From Pseudemcibacter aquimaris (GTDB taxonomy: Bacteria; Pseudomonadota; Alphaproteobacteria; Sphingomonadales; Emcibacteraceae): a stretch of DNA of 64,000 nucleotides. The DNA lies in assembly GCF_028869115.1 (NCBI RefSeq), contig NZ_CP079800.1:930001-994000 (forward strand), written 5' to 3'. The notes beneath the pieces were generated by a model, which saw only the letters and a list, made by a program, of their open reading frames with translations, searched no databases and was not told the DNA's origin. Shown piece after piece: positions 1-8,246 of the stretch. The first letter of the stretch is position 1. Every line of letters begins with the position of its first letter. Position numbers and translations under genes: made by a program.

Positions 1-1
1 T

Positions 2-1306
2 TTTCAGGGGCGACGTAAGGTTTTTCTTGTGAGCACACCAACACTGAAAGGAGTTTCGCGCATTGCCAGAGAATTTGAGCATTCAGATCAGCGCTATTTC
101 CATGTGCCATGCCCGCATTGTGGACATGAGCAACCGCTAAGATTCACTCAGCTGCGTTGGGAAGAAGGTTACCCGTCGAATGTGTCGTACCAGTGCGAGT
201 CCTGCGACAAGCTGATTGCTGAGCATCATAAAACAGAAATGCTGGAAAATGGTCGCTGGGTTTCCAGCAGTGACGGCGACGGCATTACGGTTGGCTATCA
301 TCTTTCCTCGCTTTATAGCCCCGTTGGCTGGTTTAGCTGGTCTGATGCGGCGGCCATGTTCGAGCAAGCCAAAGAACATCCGGAGTTGATGAAGAGTTTT
401 GTCAACACGGTGCTGGGCGAGCCGTTTGAAGAAGATCACGATGCCCCCGAATGGGAGCGTTTATATGAACGCTCCGAAGACTATGCCATCGGCACAGTGC
501 CGGAAGGTGGATTGTTTTTAACCGCTGGCGTTGATGTGCAGCGCGACCGGATTGAGGCTGAGATTGTTGCGTGGGGCTTGGATAAACATAGCTGGTCTGT
601 TGATTATCGTATTTTTTATGGTGATATCGCTGATCCCGCCTTTCGGGAAAAGGTTTACGGCGAGATCACAGGCAAGCAATACCGCCATGCGTCAGGCGCG
701 AGTTTAAGTGTTCTGATGACGGCGGTGGATTCCGGCTATGCCACGCAGGAAGTCTATGACTGGGTGCGTAAAAAGCCTGTCTCTCGCATCATGGCAATTA
801 AAGGACAGGACCGCTCTGTTGCGCCGCTTGGCACGCCGAGCAAAGTTGATGTGACCAGTAAGGGTAAGAAGCTGCGCCGTGGCGTGCGCGTCTGGCCTGT
901 GGGCGTATCATTGCTGAAATCCGAGCTTTATAACTGGCTGAATTTGACACTGAATGAGGATGGTAGTCTGCCCAATGGTTACTGCCATTTTCCCAAATAC
1001 GATATGGAGTTTTTCAAACAGCTCACCGCCGAGCAGTTGGTGACACGTATTGTCAAAGGCTATCCGAAACGGGAATGGCAAAAAACGCGTGATCGTAACG
1101 AAGCGCTGGATTGCCGGATATATGCGCGTGCAGCCGCTATTGCGCTGGGTGTGGAACTGTGGAGTGACAGCCGCTGGCAGAAACTGCAGGCGCAGGTGAT
1201 GGGTGAAACCAAAATATCCAACACTGTTAGACCTCAGTCCGCACCGTCAAAATCAATCACGCGAAATACGCGAAGACGTAAATCGCGCAGTAGCATTATG
1301 GGATAA
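2..1306 (+). CDS. Phage terminase large subunit, GpA family (5' partial)
   Basis: This is the DNA-packaging motor subunit that cuts concatemeric phage DNA and pumps it into the prohead. The frame is open from base 2, so the GTG at 29 is internal and the N-terminal ATPase with its Walker motifs lies outside the window. Counting from the first visible codon, there is a zinc-knuckle-like pair (C37-x2-C40 and C65-x2-C68), typical of lambda GpA relatives. The C-terminal nuclease follows, with an acidic strand AGVDVQRDRIE (Asp about 178), a second acidic site in VDSGYATQEVYDW and the late ALDCRIYARAAA helix. The C-terminus is a basic tail. It is followed after 5 bp by the gpW-like gene, as in lambda head clusters. 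Family assignment is firm; the product is seen only in part. Confidence 0.93.
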   Translation, partial: FQGRRKVFLVSTPTLKGVSRIAREFEHSDQRYFHVPCPHCGHEQPLRFTQLRWEEGYPSNVSYQCESCDKLIAEHHKTEMLENGRWVSSSDGDGITVGYHLSSLYSPVGWFSWSDAAAMFEQAKEHPELMKSFVNTVLGEPFEEDHDAPEWERLYERSEDYAIGTVPEGGLFLTAGVDVQRDRIEAEIVAWGLDKHSWSVDYRIFYGDIADPAFREKVYGEITGKQYRHASGASLSVLMTAVDSGYATQEVYDWVRKKPVSRIMAIKGQDRSVAPLGTPSKVDVTSKGKKLRRGVRVWPVGVSLLKSELYNWLNLTLNEDGSLPNGYCHFPKYDMEFFKQLTAEQLVTRIVKGYPKREWQKTRDRNEALDCRIYARAAAIALGVELWSDSRWQKLQAQVMGETKISNTVRPQSAPSKSITRNTRRRKSRSSIMG

Positions 1307-1311
1307 CAGGA

Positions 1312-1536
1312 ATGGCTTACACCGAAGACGATTTACAGCAGGTCAATGACGCGCTGGCCAAATTGGTGGCAGGCGAACGCGTTGTGCAGGTCGCCCATGA
1401 CGGCCATGTGGTCAAATACAAAGATATTGAGCTGAGCGATCTGGTTGCCTTGCGCGACCGGATCAACGCGCAAGTGAAAGGCAGAAAGGCTGGAAAGAAA
1501 CGCCGGATACAGATCATCTCAAATAAAGGAACCTAA
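1312..1536 (+). CDS. gpW-like head-tail joining protein
   Basis: A 74-residue protein with the size, position and layout of lambda gpW, which plugs the portal after packaging and helps recruit the tail. It has an N-terminal helix (residues 4-19), a short beta hairpin around VVQVAHDGHVVKYK, a second helix (about 40-56) and a very basic tail (KGRKAGKKRR). It sits between terminase and portal, exactly where gpW lies in lambda-type head modules, and starts 5 bp after the terminase stop. Sequence similarity to lambda gpW itself is modest, so the call rests mostly on size, fold pattern and synteny. Confidence 0.85.
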   Translation: MAYTEDDLQQVNDALAKLVAGERVVQVAHDGHVVKYKDIELSDLVALRDRINAQVKGRKAGKKRRIQIISNKGT

Positions 1537-1541
1537 CGCCT

Positions 1542-2978
1542 ATGGCATTGTTACAGACAGTCAAAAAGATGATGCCGCGCTTTAGAAGCCGCAAGCCTGA
1601 TATTCTGGGCAATGCATGGGATGCTGCGGGTCATGGGAAACGCCTAAAAAACTGGTGGCCCAGTAGTGAGTCCGTGAACAGCCTGCTTGCTGCCAGTCTT
1701 GCCATCTTGCGGACCCGTTCACGCAATGCAGTACGAAACAATCCGGTTGCCAGCAACGCCATTGAGGCAATGGTTGTTAATTGCATCGGCACTGGCATCA
1801 AACCGCAATCCAAAGCGCCAGACTCTGCCTTTAAGGAAGAGTTACAGGAGCTATGGCTGGAATGGAAGGATGAGGCTGATATTACAGGCACCTGTGATTT
1901 TTATGGCCTGCAAGCGCTGGTTTGCCAATCCATGATGGAAGGCGGTGAATGTTTTGTGCGGATGCGCGTGCGGCCAGATAAGAATTTATCGGTGCCGTTA
2001 CAGTTACAAGCCCTTGAATCTGAACATTTGAATGACACGCTTAATCAGCGTTTATCCAATGGTAATGTGATTAAAAGCGGGATTGAGTTTACCCCTGATA
2101 ATGAACGAGCAGCGTATCACCTTTATCAGGAACATCCCGGAGAACAGAGCCTGTTTTCCAAAGGCGAAACGATCCGTGTGCCTGCCGATGAGATATTACA
2201 CATCTATAAACCGCTGCGAGTTGGACAAATTCGCGGTGTGCCGTGGCTGTCAAAGGTACTGTTAAAGCTCTATGAGCTGGAACAATATGATGATGCAGAG
2301 CTGGTAAGAAAGAAAACGGCGGCGCTGTTTGCTGCCTTTATCACAAGGCTTGATCCAGAGGGAAACCTGATGGGTGAAGGCCCGGAGGATGAAGCAGGTC
2401 TGGCCTTGGCTGAGCTGGAACCGGGAACGGTGCAGCTGCTGGAGCCCGGTGAGGATATTAAATTTTCTGCGCCGTCAGATGTTGGCTCATCCTATGAGAC
2501 GTTCATGCGCCAGCAACTGCGTTTTATCGCGATTGGCATGGGACTGACATATGAACAGCTGAGCGGTGATCTTACAGGCGTAAATTATTCTTCCATCCGC
2601 GCTGGCATGATCGAATTTCGCAGACGTTGTGAAATGCTACAACGTCATACGATGGTATTTCAGCTCTGCCGCCCTGTATGGAATAAGTGGTTTCAATTAG
2701 CACTCCTCTCGGGCCGCATCAGTTTGCCGGATAACAGTTTCAAATATCGCAGCGTGAAATGGATACCGCAGGGATTTGAATGGGTTGACCCACTCAAAGA
2801 CCAACAAGCAGATCAAATGGCTATGAAGAACGGCGTTAAAAGTCGCTCTCAGGTAGTCTCTGAGCTCGGTTTTGATGTGGAAGAAGTGGATAAAGAAATC
2901 GCGGCTGATAATGCCCGCGCAGATAGTTTGGGACTGAAATATGACTCAGACCCGCGCTACGGCAAAACAGCCCGCTAA
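1542..2978 (+). CDS. Phage portal protein, lambda family
   Basis: This protein forms the dodecameric channel at the unique capsid vertex through which DNA enters and to which the connector and tail attach. The 478-residue length fits the lambda gpB family. Recognisable blocks include the early arginine-rich helix (RTRSRNAVRNNPVASNAIE), the GTGIKPQS segment, the EGGECFVRMRVR strand, and the late GVNYSSIRAGMIEFRR block followed by a tryptophan-rich clip/crown region. It lies 5 bp after the gpW-like gene and 18 bp before the S49 protease, so it belongs to the same late transcript. Confidence 0.95.
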   Translation: MALLQTVKKMMPRFRSRKPDILGNAWDAAGHGKRLKNWWPSSESVNSLLAASLAILRTRSRNAVRNNPVASNAIEAMVVNCIGTGIKPQSKAPDSAFKEELQELWLEWKDEADITGTCDFYGLQALVCQSMMEGGECFVRMRVRPDKNLSVPLQLQALESEHLNDTLNQRLSNGNVIKSGIEFTPDNERAAYHLYQEHPGEQSLFSKGETIRVPADEILHIYKPLRVGQIRGVPWLSKVLLKLYELEQYDDAELVRKKTAALFAAFITRLDPEGNLMGEGPEDEAGLALAELEPGTVQLLEPGEDIKFSAPSDVGSSYETFMRQQLRFIAIGMGLTYEQLSGDLTGVNYSSIRAGMIEFRRRCEMLQRHTMVFQLCRPVWNKWFQLALLSGRISLPDNSFKYRSVKWIPQGFEWVDPLKDQQADQMAMKNGVKSRSQVVSELGFDVEEVDKEIAADNARADSLGLKYDSDPRYGKTAR

Positions 2979-2996
2979 AATTTAAAGGATACTTAC

Positions 2997-4250
2997 ATGG
3001 ACATTACTCACCCTTACGGTGGCCTAATGACAGGCCGTCCGATGTGCCTTGAGCGAAAAGCGTTTGAACATTTACAAAAGCTGAGTGCTCAATCCATATC
3101 GGAACGACAACTCCTCAATGCAAAGCCGCCTGATCATGGGCGGCTTTTTGCTATGCAGGACTCGATTGCCATCATTGATGTGCATGGGGCGCTATCTAAA
3201 CGTGCTGGTCCTTTTGATGCCTTTTTTGGCATCGGCAGCTACGAAGTATTGGAAGAGCAGTTTTTAAGCGCTGTCGATGATCCGGATGTCACTGGCATTT
3301 TGCTGGATATTGATAGTCCCGGTGGCGAAGTCTCCGGACTGTTTGATCTTGCAGATCTGATTTACGCAGCCCGCGATGACAAACCGATCTGGGCTGTTGC
3401 CAATGATGATGCATTTTCTGCTGCGTATGCTCTTGCCTCGGCGGCGGAGAAGGTTTTTGTCACGCGCACAGGCGGTGTTGGGAGTATTGGCGTGATTGCA
3501 AGCCATGTGGATCAGTCAGCTTTCGATGAAAAACTCGGAGTCAAATACACCACGGTCTTTGCCGGGGGACGAAAAAATGACTTTGACCCCCATAACGAGC
3601 TGACCAGCGAAGCCGCAGCACTGCTGCAGAGTGAGATCAATCGGCTTTATCAGCTATTCACCAGAACAGTCGCCCGCAATCGCGGTTTGCCTGAAGCCAA
3701 GGTAACAGGCACCGAAGCCGGGCTGTTTTTTGGCAATGATGCGGTGAATGCCGGGCTTGCCGATGGCGTGATGACATTCAGCGACGCCTTACAAGAAATG
3801 GCCGCCAAAAACTCCAAAGCTGTTCAACCCAAACGAATGAGGAAAACCATGACACAGGAAACCCAAAAAACAGAAGCACAAGCTGCTGAGACACAAGAAC
3901 CTGATACGCGAGTAACGCAAGCGAGCGCATCAGAAACCATCCTGAGTGATCAGGAAAAAGACGCGTTGATGGCGCAGGCGCAAAGCAATGCCAAGGAAGC
4001 CTTGCGTGCTGAAATCACCGCGATATCCAAAGCCTGCGAGATTGCAGGCATGCCCGAGAAGCTTGGCGCATTTATCGAACAAGGTTTGAGCGCCGATCAG
4101 GCCAAAGATGAGCTCATGAAGCTGATGGCTGCAAAAAACAATCAGCAGCCTGAAATTCATACGCAAACACTGCCAGCCAAGCTGAGCGAAAGCGAAGAAA
4201 GCCCGGTGGTTAAAGCTGCCAAGGCACGCGCTCAAATCAGCCAATCATAA
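2997..4250 (+). CDS. S49-family prohead protease fused to scaffold domain
   Basis: A serine protease of the SppA/ClpP-like S49 clan, equivalent to lambda gpC, which processes the prohead. Residues 55-265 form the protease, with the oxyanion-type DIDSPGGEV segment, the nucleophile Ser141 in DAFSAAYALAS and the general base Lys193 in AGGRKNDFDP. The C-terminal 135 residues are charged, Ala/Gln/Glu-rich and low in complexity, as expected of a scaffolding domain removed by proteolysis. An internal start at 3849 is annotated separately. Upstream is the portal, downstream the gpD-like decoration protein, matching the lambda order B-C-Nu3-D-E. Confidence 0.93.
   Translation: MDITHPYGGLMTGRPMCLERKAFEHLQKLSAQSISERQLLNAKPPDHGRLFAMQDSIAIIDVHGALSKRAGPFDAFFGIGSYEVLEEQFLSAVDDPDVTGILLDIDSPGGEVSGLFDLADLIYAARDDKPIWAVANDDAFSAAYALASAAEKVFVTRTGGVGSIGVIASHVDQSAFDEKLGVKYTTVFAGGRKNDFDPHNELTSEAAALLQSEINRLYQLFTRTVARNRGLPEAKVTGTEAGLFFGNDAVNAGLADGVMTFSDALQEMAAKNSKAVQPKRMRKTMTQETQKTEAQAAETQEPDTRVTQASASETILSDQEKDALMAQAQSNAKEALRAEITAISKACEIAGMPEKLGAFIEQGLSADQAKDELMKLMAAKNNQQPEIHTQTLPAKLSESEESPVVKAAKARAQISQS
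3849..4250 (+). CDS. Nested scaffold protein (Nu3-like) by internal initiation
   Basis: Within the protease gene, in the same frame, an ATG at 3849 is preceded by GAGGA at 3839-3843 with a 5-nt spacer, a much better ribosome-binding site than expected by chance inside a coding region. Initiation here would yield a 133-residue Gln/Glu/Ala-rich protein equal to the protease's C-terminal domain. Lambda makes its scaffold Nu3 in this way from gene C. The architecture is therefore expected from the family, but expression of this particular product is inference. A second ATG at 3837 is also available. Confidence 0.6.
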   Translation: MTQETQKTEAQAAETQEPDTRVTQASASETILSDQEKDALMAQAQSNAKEALRAEITAISKACEIAGMPEKLGAFIEQGLSADQAKDELMKLMAAKNNQQPEIHTQTLPAKLSESEESPVVKAAKARAQISQS

Positions 4251-4269
4251 CCCATAAGGAGATTTCATC

Positions 4270-4644
4270 ATGACCACACTTACTGAGCCCGCTCGCTTGG
4301 GCGATATTCTAAAATATGAGGCAGATCAGCTCTATTCCCGTGAGGAAGTCACTATTGCCAGCGGCCAAAACCTATCCATCGGTACGGTTATTGGGCGCGT
4401 AAGCGCAGATGGCAAAGTCGTGCAGTTCGACCCGTCTGCCAGTGATGGCAGCGAAACGCCAGCAGGCATTCTTTGTGAAAGCATAGATGCAACTGCCGCA
4501 GATACCGCCAGCTGGATTGCGGCTCGCCATGCCATTGTTTCGGAAGATGCACTTGTCTGGCCGGAAGGCATCACTGCCGGACAATTATCCGCTGCCACCG
4601 TCACTCTCAAAAATCTTGGAATTCTAGTTAGAAAAGGAGCTTAA
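4270..4644 (+). CDS. Head decoration protein, lambda gpD-like
   Basis: A small 124-residue protein of the gpD family that binds the three-fold axes of the expanded capsid and stabilises it against DNA pressure. The N-terminal TEPARLGDILKYE segment and the REEVTIASGQNLSIGTVIG block, followed by a beta-rich core with AGILCESID, are characteristic. It has a strong Shine-Dalgarno (AAGGAG near 4256) and lies directly before the major capsid gene, as gpD does in lambda. Confidence 0.92.
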   Translation: MTTLTEPARLGDILKYEADQLYSREEVTIASGQNLSIGTVIGRVSADGKVVQFDPSASDGSETPAGILCESIDATAADTASWIAARHAIVSEDALVWPEGITAGQLSAATVTLKNLGILVRKGA

Positions 4645-4647
4645 CCA

Positions 4648-5658
4648 ATGTCTATGAACAACCCTTTTGATGACCCTGCATTCAGCATGGCATCGCTAAC
4701 CGACAGTATCAACATTCTGCCCAATATGTATGGGCGTGCGGGTGAGCTTGGTCTATTTCGCAATAAACCTGTCCGCACGCGTAATATCACCATTGAGGAA
4801 AATAATGGCGTTTTAAATCTGCTGCCAACGCAAGCCCCCGGTACACCCGGAAGTGTTGGTGTTCGTGGCAAACGCAAATTGCGGAGCTTTAATATTCCGC
4901 ATATTCCACATGATGATGTGGTGTTGCCGGAGGAAGTGCAAGGAATCCGCGCCTTTGGTTCTGAAAACGAGCTGCAGGCTTTATCCGATGTTATCACGGA
5001 TCATTTGCAGGATATGCGGAACAAACACGCCATTACCCTTGAGCATCTTCGTATTGGTGCGCTCAAAGGCACAATTCTTGATGCGGACGGCTCTGAATTG
5101 GTCAATCTCTATGATGAATTCGAGATCACCGCCAAGACTATCAATTTTGCCTTGGGGACAGAATCCACCAATGTGAAAAAGAAGTGCTTGGAAGTAAAAC
5201 GGCATATTGAGAAAAGCCTGCGCGGCGAAGTCATGCGGACCATTCACGCATTGGTGAGCCCTGAGTTTTTCGATGCGCTGACCGGGCATGCCAGTGTGAA
5301 AGAGGCATTTGAACGCTGGCAGGAAGGCCGCGCCCTTCGTGATGATATGCGTGATGGCTTTACCTTCGGCGGCATCACCTTTGAAGAATATAATGCAGAG
5401 GCTGGTGATGTCGACGGCAATGTCCGCCGCTTTATCGCTGAGGGCGAAGGTCATGCTTTCCCGATGGGAACGCTGAATACCTTCCGCACCTATTTTGCCC
5501 CTGCTGATTTTAACGAAACAGTGAATACGCTGGGTCGTGAAATCTATGCCAAACAGGAATCGCGTAAATTTGAGCGTGGTACGGACCTACACACGCAGTC
5601 AAATCCGTTGCCGTTATGTTTACGTCCGGCGGTTCTGGTCAAAATCAAGGCATCATAA
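4648..5658 (+). CDS. Major capsid protein, lambda gpE family
   Basis: This is the HK97-fold shell protein that builds the icosahedral head. The 336-residue length matches lambda gpE (341). Typical landmarks are the N-terminal helix with NILPNMYGRAGELGLF, the KRKLRSFNIPHIPHDD segment, a conserved E-loop to P-domain transition around TLEHLRIGALKGTILDADG, and the C-terminal FAPADFNETVNTLGREIYAK block. It begins 3 bp after the gpD-like gene, so the two most abundant head proteins are probably translated at coupled, high levels. Confidence 0.95.
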   Translation: MSMNNPFDDPAFSMASLTDSINILPNMYGRAGELGLFRNKPVRTRNITIEENNGVLNLLPTQAPGTPGSVGVRGKRKLRSFNIPHIPHDDVVLPEEVQGIRAFGSENELQALSDVITDHLQDMRNKHAITLEHLRIGALKGTILDADGSELVNLYDEFEITAKTINFALGTESTNVKKKCLEVKRHIEKSLRGEVMRTIHALVSPEFFDALTGHASVKEAFERWQEGRALRDDMRDGFTFGGITFEEYNAEAGDVDGNVRRFIAEGEGHAFPMGTLNTFRTYFAPADFNETVNTLGREIYAKQESRKFERGTDLHTQSNPLPLCLRPAVLVKIKAS

Positions 5659-5677
5659 ATGATGAAATGGAGGCGCT

Positions 5678-5995
5678 ATGACAGCTCGAGAGGTTTTATC
5701 TCGCGCCACGCGTGATTGTTTCAAACACTTAGGTGTGGATGCAACCTATCAATCCAGCGGAGGCGCTTCACTTTCTCTCCGTGTCCTGAAATTTGCCAGC
5801 GATACAGAATATGAGCTGGGATCAGGACAGATGGTTGGCAATGTCGCTCGCTTTGAGCTGCTTGCTGATGATGTGGAGCGCCCTTTGCCGGGGCATATCA
5901 TAGCCATAGACAGCTTGCGCTATAAAATTATGGGCGAACCTGTTCGTAATTATGAGCGCAATACTTGGGATGTGGAGGCATTGGAGGAATCATGA
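5678..5995 (+). CDS. Head-tail joining protein (lambda FII-like)
   Basis: A 105-residue protein occupying the slot of lambda FII/head completion proteins between capsid and tail-completion genes. It is predicted to be mostly beta strands, with a PLPGHIIAIDSLRYKI-type hairpin near the C-terminus that resembles the RRGDTL...F.V hairpin of head-tail stopper proteins. It has a strong Shine-Dalgarno (TGGAGG at 5668-5673). Its TGA stop overlaps the ATG of the next gene by two bases, so translation is probably coupled. Similarity is weak and the call leans on size and order. Confidence 0.7.
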   Translation: MTAREVLSRATRDCFKHLGVDATYQSSGGASLSLRVLKFASDTEYELGSGQMVGNVARFELLADDVERPLPGHIIAIDSLRYKIMGEPVRNYERNTWDVEALEES

Positions 5996-6534
5996 GTGTA
6001 TTTTCAATAGACGCACATGATGGCGGCAGCATTGAACATGCGCTACTGAGCTTAGATGTTCAGGAAAAGCTGGTGCAAATCGCTGCGTACCGCGCCCTGA
6101 ACAAGACAGCACGCTGGCTAAAAACTCAAACCATTCGCCACATCAGTGGTGAAACGGGCCTGACACAGAAGCTCATCCGCAAACGCATGCATATGCTGCA
6201 TGCTAATCGGAGAAACTTAAGAGCCATGCTAACCAGTCGCAATCAGCATATCCCTGCCAGTGAGCTGGGTCGTATGCGTGAAAGCGGCAAAGGCGCACGA
6301 GCTGGCAAGTTCTATTTTGAAGGCGGGTTTGTTGGTCACATGCCTTCTACGGGGAAGACCAGCATTTACCGCCGCAAACAGAAGGCTCGCCTGCCGATCC
6401 GTGAGCTTGGTTTTTACTATGGCGGCTTTACCAGCCGCGCATGGGAAGATGCCAGCAAAGGAGATGAAGTCATGCAGCGTTTTGGGCGCTTTTTTGAACA
6501 TGAGCTGAATTTCATCAGCCGCAAACATAATTAG
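5992..6534 (+). CDS. Minor tail protein, gpZ-like
   Basis: A 180-residue basic protein similar to the lambda gpZ/prophage minor tail Z family, which acts at the head-proximal end of the tail during joining. The start chosen is ATG 5992 with GGAGGA at 5983-5988; the open frame extends upstream to a TTG at 5965, but that lacks a ribosome site. Recognisable parts are the N-terminal AAYRALNKTARWLKTQTIRH helix and the later GRFFEHELN helix. The central region is rich in Arg and Lys. Confidence 0.75.
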   Translation: MSVFSIDAHDGGSIEHALLSLDVQEKLVQIAAYRALNKTARWLKTQTIRHISGETGLTQKLIRKRMHMLHANRRNLRAMLTSRNQHIPASELGRMRESGKGARAGKFYFEGGFVGHMPSTGKTSIYRRKQKARLPIRELGFYYGGFTSRAWEDASKGDEVMQRFGRFFEHELNFISRKHN

Positions 6535-6545
6535 AAGGTGCATTG

Positions 6546-7094
6546 ATGAGCATTATCACTGATTTGCATCAGGCCATTATTGATACGTTGATGGCTGAAA
6601 TTCCAGGTATAGAAACATCTGGCTTCTATCCCAAACTGCGCGAAGCGGTCAAAGCGCCAGCAATCTTTGTGGACATGGCATCGCTTGAGCCCGGGGATGA
6701 TCCGGGAACCGATGAAATCGCCTACATAGCAAGATTTGAAGCTCGCATCATAGTTGGTGCGGTCGATGATCAAGCAAACGCTCTGCTTCGCGTGCGCGAG
6801 TTAGCGGCAGAAGTTGGACGGATCATTCATAAAAACAGCTTTGGCTTGCCCGTCAAACCAGCGGCTTTAGTGTCGATTGGTAATGACGGCTTTAGCCCTG
6901 ATCTGGATGCTTATGAGGTCTGGATGGTGGAATGGGAGCAAGAATTCCATATTGGCGAGTCTGTTTGGGACGATGATGGCATTGTGCCCTCGGAAATATA
7001 TGTGGGCTTCGCGCCATATATCGGTGCCGCGCATGAAGACAAATATATTCGAGCCGACCATGCACCGGAAACAGAAGCTGAGACAGGCTTATGA
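6546..7094 (+). CDS. Tail terminator/completion protein, gpU-like
   Basis: A roughly 182-residue acidic protein of the tail-terminator type, which caps the growing tail tube and presents the surface for head joining. It opens with a helix ITDLHQAIIDTLMAEIPGI, followed by an alternating strand region (AIFVDMASLEPG, ARFEARIIVG) like lambda gpU and related phage proteins. The start at ATG 6546 has AAGG at 6535-6538; a TTG at 6543 is possible. Its stop overlaps the next gene by 4 bp. The C-terminal 40 residues look disordered and acidic. Confidence 0.65.
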   Translation: MSIITDLHQAIIDTLMAEIPGIETSGFYPKLREAVKAPAIFVDMASLEPGDDPGTDEIAYIARFEARIIVGAVDDQANALLRVRELAAEVGRIIHKNSFGLPVKPAALVSIGNDGFSPDLDAYEVWMVEWEQEFHIGESVWDDDGIVPSEIYVGFAPYIGAAHEDKYIRADHAPETEAETGL

Positions 7095-7609
7095 TGGAGA
7101 CAAATTTTGCATTAACGGAGCTGGATCGGCGTGTTTCTAATCTTATACAAATTGCTGCGATTGTGGAGGCGGACTACGAACAAGCCAAAGTGAAAGTGAA
7201 AATGGGTGACATTATCACGCACTGGCTGCCATGGCTCACCGTTCGAGCTCATGACAATAAAACATGGTGGGCTCCGGAAGTGGGTGAACAAGCGTTGCTT
7301 CTGGCCCCTTCTGGGGAACTAGCGCAAGCCGTGGTGCTGCCTGCCATTTATAGCGCTCACCATGCTCCAGCGCATCAGGACGTAGATATTCATGAAGTCG
7401 CCTACAAAGACGGTTCTATTCTGCGTTATGACCGCAAAGCCCATATTCTCACCGGGAATGTGAATGCAGATGGGCGTATTGAGCTGATCATTGGTGCCTC
7501 TCGCATCACTATGACAGATGATGCCATCAGATTATCCAATGGTGGGTCGGAGCTGGTTGTCACGGATGCTGGAATAAGCGCCCAAGGTGGCCGAATTGAT
7601 TTGAACTAG
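7091..7609 (+). CDS. Baseplate assembly protein V (tail spike)
   Basis: This corresponds to P2 gpV, the trimeric membrane-piercing spike at the baseplate centre, and marks the switch from lambda-like head genes to P2-like contractile tail genes. The N-terminal OB-fold region (about 20-95) shows VEADYEQAKVKVKMG and the WWAPEVGEQALLLAPSGEL block typical of gpV. The C-terminal part (about 115-172) has short regular strands (GASRITMTDDAIRL, GGSELVVTDAGISAQGG) consistent with a triple beta helix. It is coupled by a 4-bp overlap to the gene before and followed by a PAAR protein that would cap it. Confidence 0.92.
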   Translation: MMETNFALTELDRRVSNLIQIAAIVEADYEQAKVKVKMGDIITHWLPWLTVRAHDNKTWWAPEVGEQALLLAPSGELAQAVVLPAIYSAHHAPAHQDVDIHEVAYKDGSILRYDRKAHILTGNVNADGRIELIIGASRITMTDDAIRLSNGGSELVVTDAGISAQGGRIDLN

Positions 7610-7620
7610 AGGATAAAACG

Positions 7621-7908
7621 ATGCCCGCTGTGACAAGATTAGGTGATAATTGCACAGGACATGGCTGCTGGCCGCCAAGACCGAATGTCAGTGCCAGCCC
7701 CAATGTCTATGTGAATGGTATTCCTGTTCATCGCCATGGGGATGCTTGGGCGGTGCATTGTTGTGGTCCGTCTTGTCACGCGGGACAGTTGGCTTCCGGG
7801 TCATCAACCGTCTATATCAACGGCAAGCAGTGTGGCCGGATCGGCGATCCGGTCGATTGCGGTTCCAGTGTCGCGCAAGGAAGCACCAATGTCTTTGCCG
7901 GAGGCTGA
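7621..7908 (+). CDS. PAAR-domain spike tip protein
   Basis: PAAR proteins form a sharp metal-binding cone on the tip of contractile-tail spikes and type VI secretion needles. This 95-residue protein is essentially only a PAAR domain. It has the N-terminal AVTRLGDNCTGHG, a second repeat with VYVNGIPVHRHGDAW, and the third with VYINGKQCGRIGDPVDCGS. Several His and Cys residues could hold the zinc or iron at the apex. No C-terminal effector extension is present, so it is structural. It follows the gpV spike gene by 11 bp. Confidence 0.93.
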   Translation: MPAVTRLGDNCTGHGCWPPRPNVSASPNVYVNGIPVHRHGDAWAVHCCGPSCHAGQLASGSSTVYINGKQCGRIGDPVDCGSSVAQGSTNVFAGG

Positions 7909-7910
7909 AC

Positions 7911-8246
7911 ATGCATGGAATGAACAAACATACAGGTAAACGCCTGAGTGGGATTGATCATCTCAAACAGTCGATCATTGATATTTTAACGACTCCCATC
8001 GGCTCACGGGTGATGCGCCGGGATTATGGATCACGCATATTTGAGCTGGTCGACAATCCAATGGTGGATGATTTTGCCATTGAGCTGTTTGCCGCAACCG
8101 CAGAAGCGCTAGCCAAATGGGAGCATCGGTTCCGATTGGAACGGGTGCAGATTGAACATATCGGAAAAGGCCAAGTAACCCTGCTTTTGCGGGGTTTTTA
8201 TTTGCCAGAAGGTAAGCCGATTACATTGGATGGAATTATTGTATGA
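7911..8246 (+). CDS. Baseplate wedge protein, gpW/gp25-like
   Basis: A 111-residue member of the P2 gpW/T4 gp25 family, part of the baseplate wedge that starts sheath assembly. The start is ATG 7911 with GGAGG just upstream at 7900-7904; the longer open frame back to 7650 overlaps the PAAR gene in another frame and is not used. Diagnostic is IDILTTPIGSRVMRRDYGS, the conserved EPR-like core of gp25 proteins, here with RRDYGS. The end overlaps gpJ by 4 bp. Confidence 0.93.
   Translation: MHGMNKHTGKRLSGIDHLKQSIIDILTTPIGSRVMRRDYGSRIFELVDNPMVDDFAIELFAATAEALAKWEHRFRLERVQIEHIGKGQVTLLLRGFYLPEGKPITLDGIIV

Noticed and set aside
1582-2265. Several open frames of 60-90 residues inside the portal gene on both strands
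   Set aside because: They lie wholly within a strongly recognised gene, have no ribosome site and show residue mixes typical of shadow frames.
7650-7910. Long upstream extension of the gp25-like gene to 7650
   Set aside because: The extension overlaps the PAAR gene and has no ribosome site; ATG 7911 has GGAGG at a good distance and gives the family length.
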